Shown here piece by piece: positions 61,207 to 64,000 of a stretch of 64,000 bases of DNA. Both the position numbers and the translations under genes were made by a program. Each line of letters begins with the position of its first letter. Position 1 is the stretch's first letter. The notes beneath the pieces are model-generated. The model ran no database searches. It was not told the DNA's origin and was given only the letters and a program-made list of their open reading frames with translations. Where the stretch lies: the NCBI GenBank assembly GCA_019163375.1, contig JAFLKK010000019.1, forward strand, positions 308,730-372,729. The letters are read 5' to 3'. The DNA is from Paludibacter sp. (lineage in GTDB: Bacteria > Bacteroidota > Bacteroidia > Bacteroidales > Paludibacteraceae).

Positions 61207-62182
61207 CTAAAATAATGTGTTTATTGACAACAATTGAAGGAACACCCCAAAACCCTTTGTCATGTAGTTGATTAATATTGTTGATAATTGAATGACATGT
61301 AGTTGAATCCTTATAGTCATTCACGAATTTTTCTTTGTTTAGCCCTATTTTAGTAGCAATAGTGAGAATATCATTACCCGATGGTTTACCGTTAATCATT
61401 GAAAGTTGATTATACATTTCCCAAAATCGATTTTGTTTTTTTGCACATTCCAAAGCAGTTGCAGAATGTGTTATATCTCCCGAAAAGTTGATATATGCAA
61501 ACCGAATTTCTTTGTTGTATTTCTTATATAAGTTTTCAAATACAGAATTGGTTGCTTTACAGTTATTGTTTTCCAAATCAGTCAGAATCCATACTGTAAT
61601 TTTTGATTTGTTATTACCCTTAAATGCTGCTTTTACATCAGATAGATCTACTAAAGGAGGATCAGGAGGTGTTAGATTTGATTTTATCTGATATTTTTTC
61701 TTGTTCTTCTCAATATAGTTTTCCAGTAAAAACTGCTTATACTTATCTTTTAATAGCATTTGTCCTCTGGCAGAATTCACGTCAAAATATTCAAATGTAT
61801 TATTTATAACCGGTATCCCTGTTTTATCGTATTTACACTTTTGAGCAAACTTTTGCAAATTTTTAGCATTTACATCTTTATACACAACTGTATTCAAAAA
61901 AACATCCGGAGTCAATTGCTCCTTAGCTGCTTCGTTTTCAATGATTTTCTGATTTATCTTTTCCTCAATTGCATTTTTCCTCATCAAATACACTTGAAAA
62001 AGAATATCATACAATTTTTTATTTATCCCTTTATCAATTTCCGACATGTATATTTTGTCATCGTTAACAACGGCAATTGGTTCATCTAATGAATTTGCGT
62101 ACGAATTCTTTTCTTTTTTACATGAGAGAAATGATATTACAATGATAAGAGTAACGAGGGTTGTCCAATATTTACATTTCAT
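61145..62182 (-). CDS. Lipoprotein with SurA-like N-region and DsbA-like thioredoxin fold
   Basis: A 345-residue lipoprotein (signal LIIVISFLSCKKE). The N-terminal part (EPIAVVNDDKIYMSEIDKGI, then KNAIEEKINQKIIENEAAKE) looks like the SurA/PrsA chaperone N-domain. From about residue 185 a DsbA/Thioredoxin_4-like domain follows (ITVWILTDLENNNCKATNSV, ECAKKQNRFWEMYNQLS, GFWGVPSIVVNKHII with the cis-Pro). The usual CxxC is reduced to one cysteine (NNNCKAT). So it probably binds or delivers a substrate rather than oxidising it. Order in the operon: it precedes the TonB gene. Confidence 0.72.
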   Translation of the reverse strand: MKCKYWTTLVTLIIVISFLSCKKEKNSYANSLDEPIAVVNDDKIYMSEIDKGINKKLYDILFQVYLMRKNAIEEKINQKIIENEAAKEQLTPDVFLNTVVYKDVNAKNLQKFAQKCKYDKTGIPVINNTFEYFDVNSARGQMLLKDKYKQFLLENYIEKNKKKYQIKSNLTPPDPPLVDLSDVKAAFKGNNKSKITVWILTDLENNNCKATNSVFENLYKKYNKEIRFAYINFSGDITHSATALECAKKQNRFWEMYNQLSMINGKPSGNDILTIATKIGLNKEKFVNDYKDSTTCHSIINNINQLHDKGFWGVPSIVVNKHIILDVFSQNQIEKAIEIEISKHN

Positions 62183-62241
62183 ATTTTTATTGTTTAAAAA
62201 GTAGACGAGAAATAAAACTTTTTTCTCGTCTACTTACTTAT

Positions 62242-63165
62242 TTATCTTGCTCTAAACATATGTATTTTAGTGTTTTGACCGGGCTCAATTATACTTTTAG
62301 CATCTTCTAGCCAACCAGAAGCATCTGCTCTTGCAAGATTATTCCAATTATACCAGCATTGATTGGCATTCTTACTGTCCTCATCATCTATAGAAATCCA
62401 CCCTTTCCCTCTACTATTTTCAGCTGTACTCCCAAAAACACCGTATTGTATCCCTAAATCCGGAAAGGATTCCATCCCATTTTTGATGTCTTGATCATAA
62501 ACATAAAAACATAATGTCGTGTTTTTATTTTGAGTAATTCCACCACCTAGTTTCGTCCTTATTTTATCTTGGTTTATTACTTCTCCCTTTAATATAATCT
62601 TATTTTGATTGTTACTGTCTTCATTATCAAAGAATCTCTCTATCATATTATCCCAACCATAATCGAGTGATAATACAGCATATCTTGTATACTTATAGCT
62701 GCTGAACAATGATTTAGGGACTAGACATAGTTTTAATGTTACATTTCTATCTACTGTATTGCCTCCAGTCCATCCTTCTGTACCATTTGCATTTCTAGTA
62801 TCTTCACAATCCATAAATATTTCTAAAACATCGTAAGATGCAGTAGGTGCATAAGTACCTGCAATAACACCAACTTGCTTTCCTACTAAACTGCTAACAG
62901 CCGAGACGTTCTTCCTCAATCCATTAGGAGTGTCACCTATTTTTTTGATTGTTGCCAGATATTCATCCGAAGCCCGGAACTCTATTTTTGGAGCAGAATC
63001 GGTTGAATCGGTTTCTATCTTTAGATTTCCATCTACATAAGCATACTCCAACTTATTAATTGATGTGGTAGCATCTTTTTGACTACTTTCTATCAATTCA
63101 TTGTTTTTTTCGGTACAACCTATCATTACAATGATAGACATTATTGCAATTGTAATTTTTTTCAT
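62242..63165 (-). CDS. Secreted lipoprotein with repeated acidic-Asn motifs, unknown family
   Basis: I start at 63165 (MKKITIAIMSIIVMIGCTEK, 307 residues), because this puts the lipobox IGC at once; the track's 48 extra residues are untranslated leader. The body has three similar segments, CEDTRNANG, NEDSNNQNK and DEDSKNANQ, at about residues 121, 182 and 262, and a related DQDIKNG near 224. They could be metal or glycan-binding loops of a repeated beta fold. I recognise no family. First gene of the accessory operon, 59 bases before the SurA/DsbA-like gene. Confidence 0.65.
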   Translation of the reverse strand: MKKITIAIMSIIVMIGCTEKNNELIESSQKDATTSINKLEYAYVDGNLKIETDSTDSAPKIEFRASDEYLATIKKIGDTPNGLRKNVSAVSSLVGKQVGVIAGTYAPTASYDVLEIFMDCEDTRNANGTEGWTGGNTVDRNVTLKLCLVPKSLFSSYKYTRYAVLSLDYGWDNMIERFFDNEDSNNQNKIILKGEVINQDKIRTKLGGGITQNKNTTLCFYVYDQDIKNGMESFPDLGIQYGVFGSTAENSRGKGWISIDDEDSKNANQCWYNWNNLARADASGWLEDAKSIIEPGQNTKIHMFRAR

Positions 63166-64000
63166 TTTTTTATCATGAATTAAAATATTCCCTACTCTCT
63201 CAAAGCTTTTCAGGGTTGTCGCTCTTTTTTTCACGAAACCTGCCTGCAATATGCAAGACAAGATTCGCCAATCATGTCTGTAAACCATGTCAGACTTATT
63301 GGAGTTCAAATTAATTTATACCTTTACGGCGCCTTCTTGTAGTGTTAGTGAGTAATCAAGTTAATTGGTTTTAAAAGCTGCGAACTTTTCATTAGCCTTG
63401 CAAGAAGGCTCTTTCGTATTTATATAGGTGGCGAGCCTCGTATAAATACTGTATTATTTTACTCAGCTAATAACCTCGGGTCATTAAATAAGTATGTTTC
63501 TTTATTTTACGTACAACTTTAAATAGCATAAGTCCAGAGACTTGTACTAGCGTGAAAGCAATTCAATAACCGGCTCCGCCTTTTGTTATGCTCTATTGTA
63601 GAATCAACTACTATGCAATAAGGTAGCAAAAAATTGACTAGCTAAAGCCAGACTAGCTACAAAGCGTATTCAAAGATTATAAAATAGCACTAATCAATTT
63701 GATTTGATTGGTGTATTTTATAATTGAATGCATCTCTATACTCCTCCTGTTTCCATTCCTGTGCACACAGGAATTTGAAATTACGATGCGGATTCTACTC
63801 AGGGTACTTATCCGCACAATCATGAAAAGATGCACCGATTGTTGTTGCTAAGTGATAAAAATAGTTAGTGCATTTTACCTTTTATTATTAGCTATTTATC
63901 CTATTTTTAATCCACTAATTTTCAAATATACTAATATGCAACGATATAGGCAAACTCATTAAGTGAATTATTGATGCAAAAAAGCAATTTTTGTATTATT
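63166..64000. other. Non-coding region with several inverted repeats at the right edge
   Basis: No ORF of note. Structures: GCCTTCTTG (63331-63339) and CAAGAAGGC (about 63400) as a separated inverted repeat; GTATTTATA...TATAAATAC (about 63416-63450); ATTATAAAATA-N-ACTAATCAA/TTGATTGGT-N-TATTTTATAAT (about 63677-63725); ATTCCTGTG-CA-CACAGGAAT (about 63756-63775). A TTAATTTG -7-like box (complement of 63307-63314) could serve the lipoprotein operon, giving a leader of about 130 bases that can fold (GTCTG...CAGAC). Confidence 0.5.

Noticed and set aside
63166-63309. 48-residue N-terminal extension of the lipoprotein ORF (MNSNKSDMVYRHDW...)
   Set aside because: It would bury the lipoprotein signal; the ATG at 63165 gives a proper lipobox, and a -7-like box lies near 63310, so this is leader sequence.

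Overview
The window looks like a chromosomal segment of an anaerobic-type member of the Bacteroidetes, most likely Bacteroidales. The reasons are: repeated Bacteroides-type promoter -7 boxes (TAnnTTTG) in front of many genes; almost no Shine-Dalgarno sequences; the tmRNA tag GENNYALAA; and family content such as DUF4249, DUF4924, DUF5063, a TonB-dependent receptor with a carboxypeptidase-like N-domain, an ApgM-threonine synthase pair and a fused CrtYcd cyclase. A Paludibacter-like genus is my guess, not something I can prove. No rRNA, tRNA, CRISPR array, intact IS or prophage was seen; the only RNA gene I can support is tmRNA (ssrA).

Layout. 1-1319: 5' part of a GH130 mannoside phosphorylase/hydrolase gene running off the left edge. 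1.5-7.4 kb: a TetR regulator, NAD(P)HX repair enzyme, a NagB/PIG-L fusion and rRNA methyltransferase RlmF. 7.6-14.1 kb: a MarR regulator followed by a complete RND tripartite efflux pump (adaptor, permease, TolC-type outer membrane factor), with matching putative MarR operators on both sides of the regulator gene. 14.2-16.5 kb: a GNAT-nitrilase fusion and an RRM RNA-binding protein. 16.6-25.5 kb: a carotenoid operon on the minus strand (crtB, idi, crtZ, crtYcd, cruF-type hydratase, acyltransferase, glycosyltransferase, crtI plus accessory genes), preceded by a decayed SDR-DUF2867 pseudogene. It predicts a monocyclic hydroxylated carotenoid glycoside ester. 25.9-49.2 kb: mostly housekeeping genes: dnaK with a sigma54-like promoter and GTCAG repeats, folK, an RNase D-like exonuclease, an rRNA methyltransferase, an ECF sigma factor, rpe, comEC, nrnA, apgM (probable homoserine kinase) and thrC, rplT-rpmI-infC (infC apparently starting at ATA behind a strong Shine-Dalgarno), an aminotransferase, rplY, pth, rmlA-rmlC-rmlD and an ABC-F ATPase.

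49.3-52.9 kb: a 16-bp direct repeat links the 3' end of ssrA to a site 3.1 kb away, beyond a GH2 glycosidase gene. This is the geometry of an old integrated island at the tmRNA gene. 53.0-64.0 kb: a minus-strand accessory block encoding a secreted lipoprotein, a SurA-N/DsbA-like lipoprotein without a CxxC motif, a TonB-dependent receptor, a DUF4249 lipoprotein and seven small outer-membrane beta-barrel-like proteins. Two of the barrel genes (plus the tail of a third) are tandemly duplicated and diverged as a mosaic. This block is the least explained and the best candidate for an undescribed surface system. The right-hand 0.8 kb is non-coding and rich in inverted repeats.
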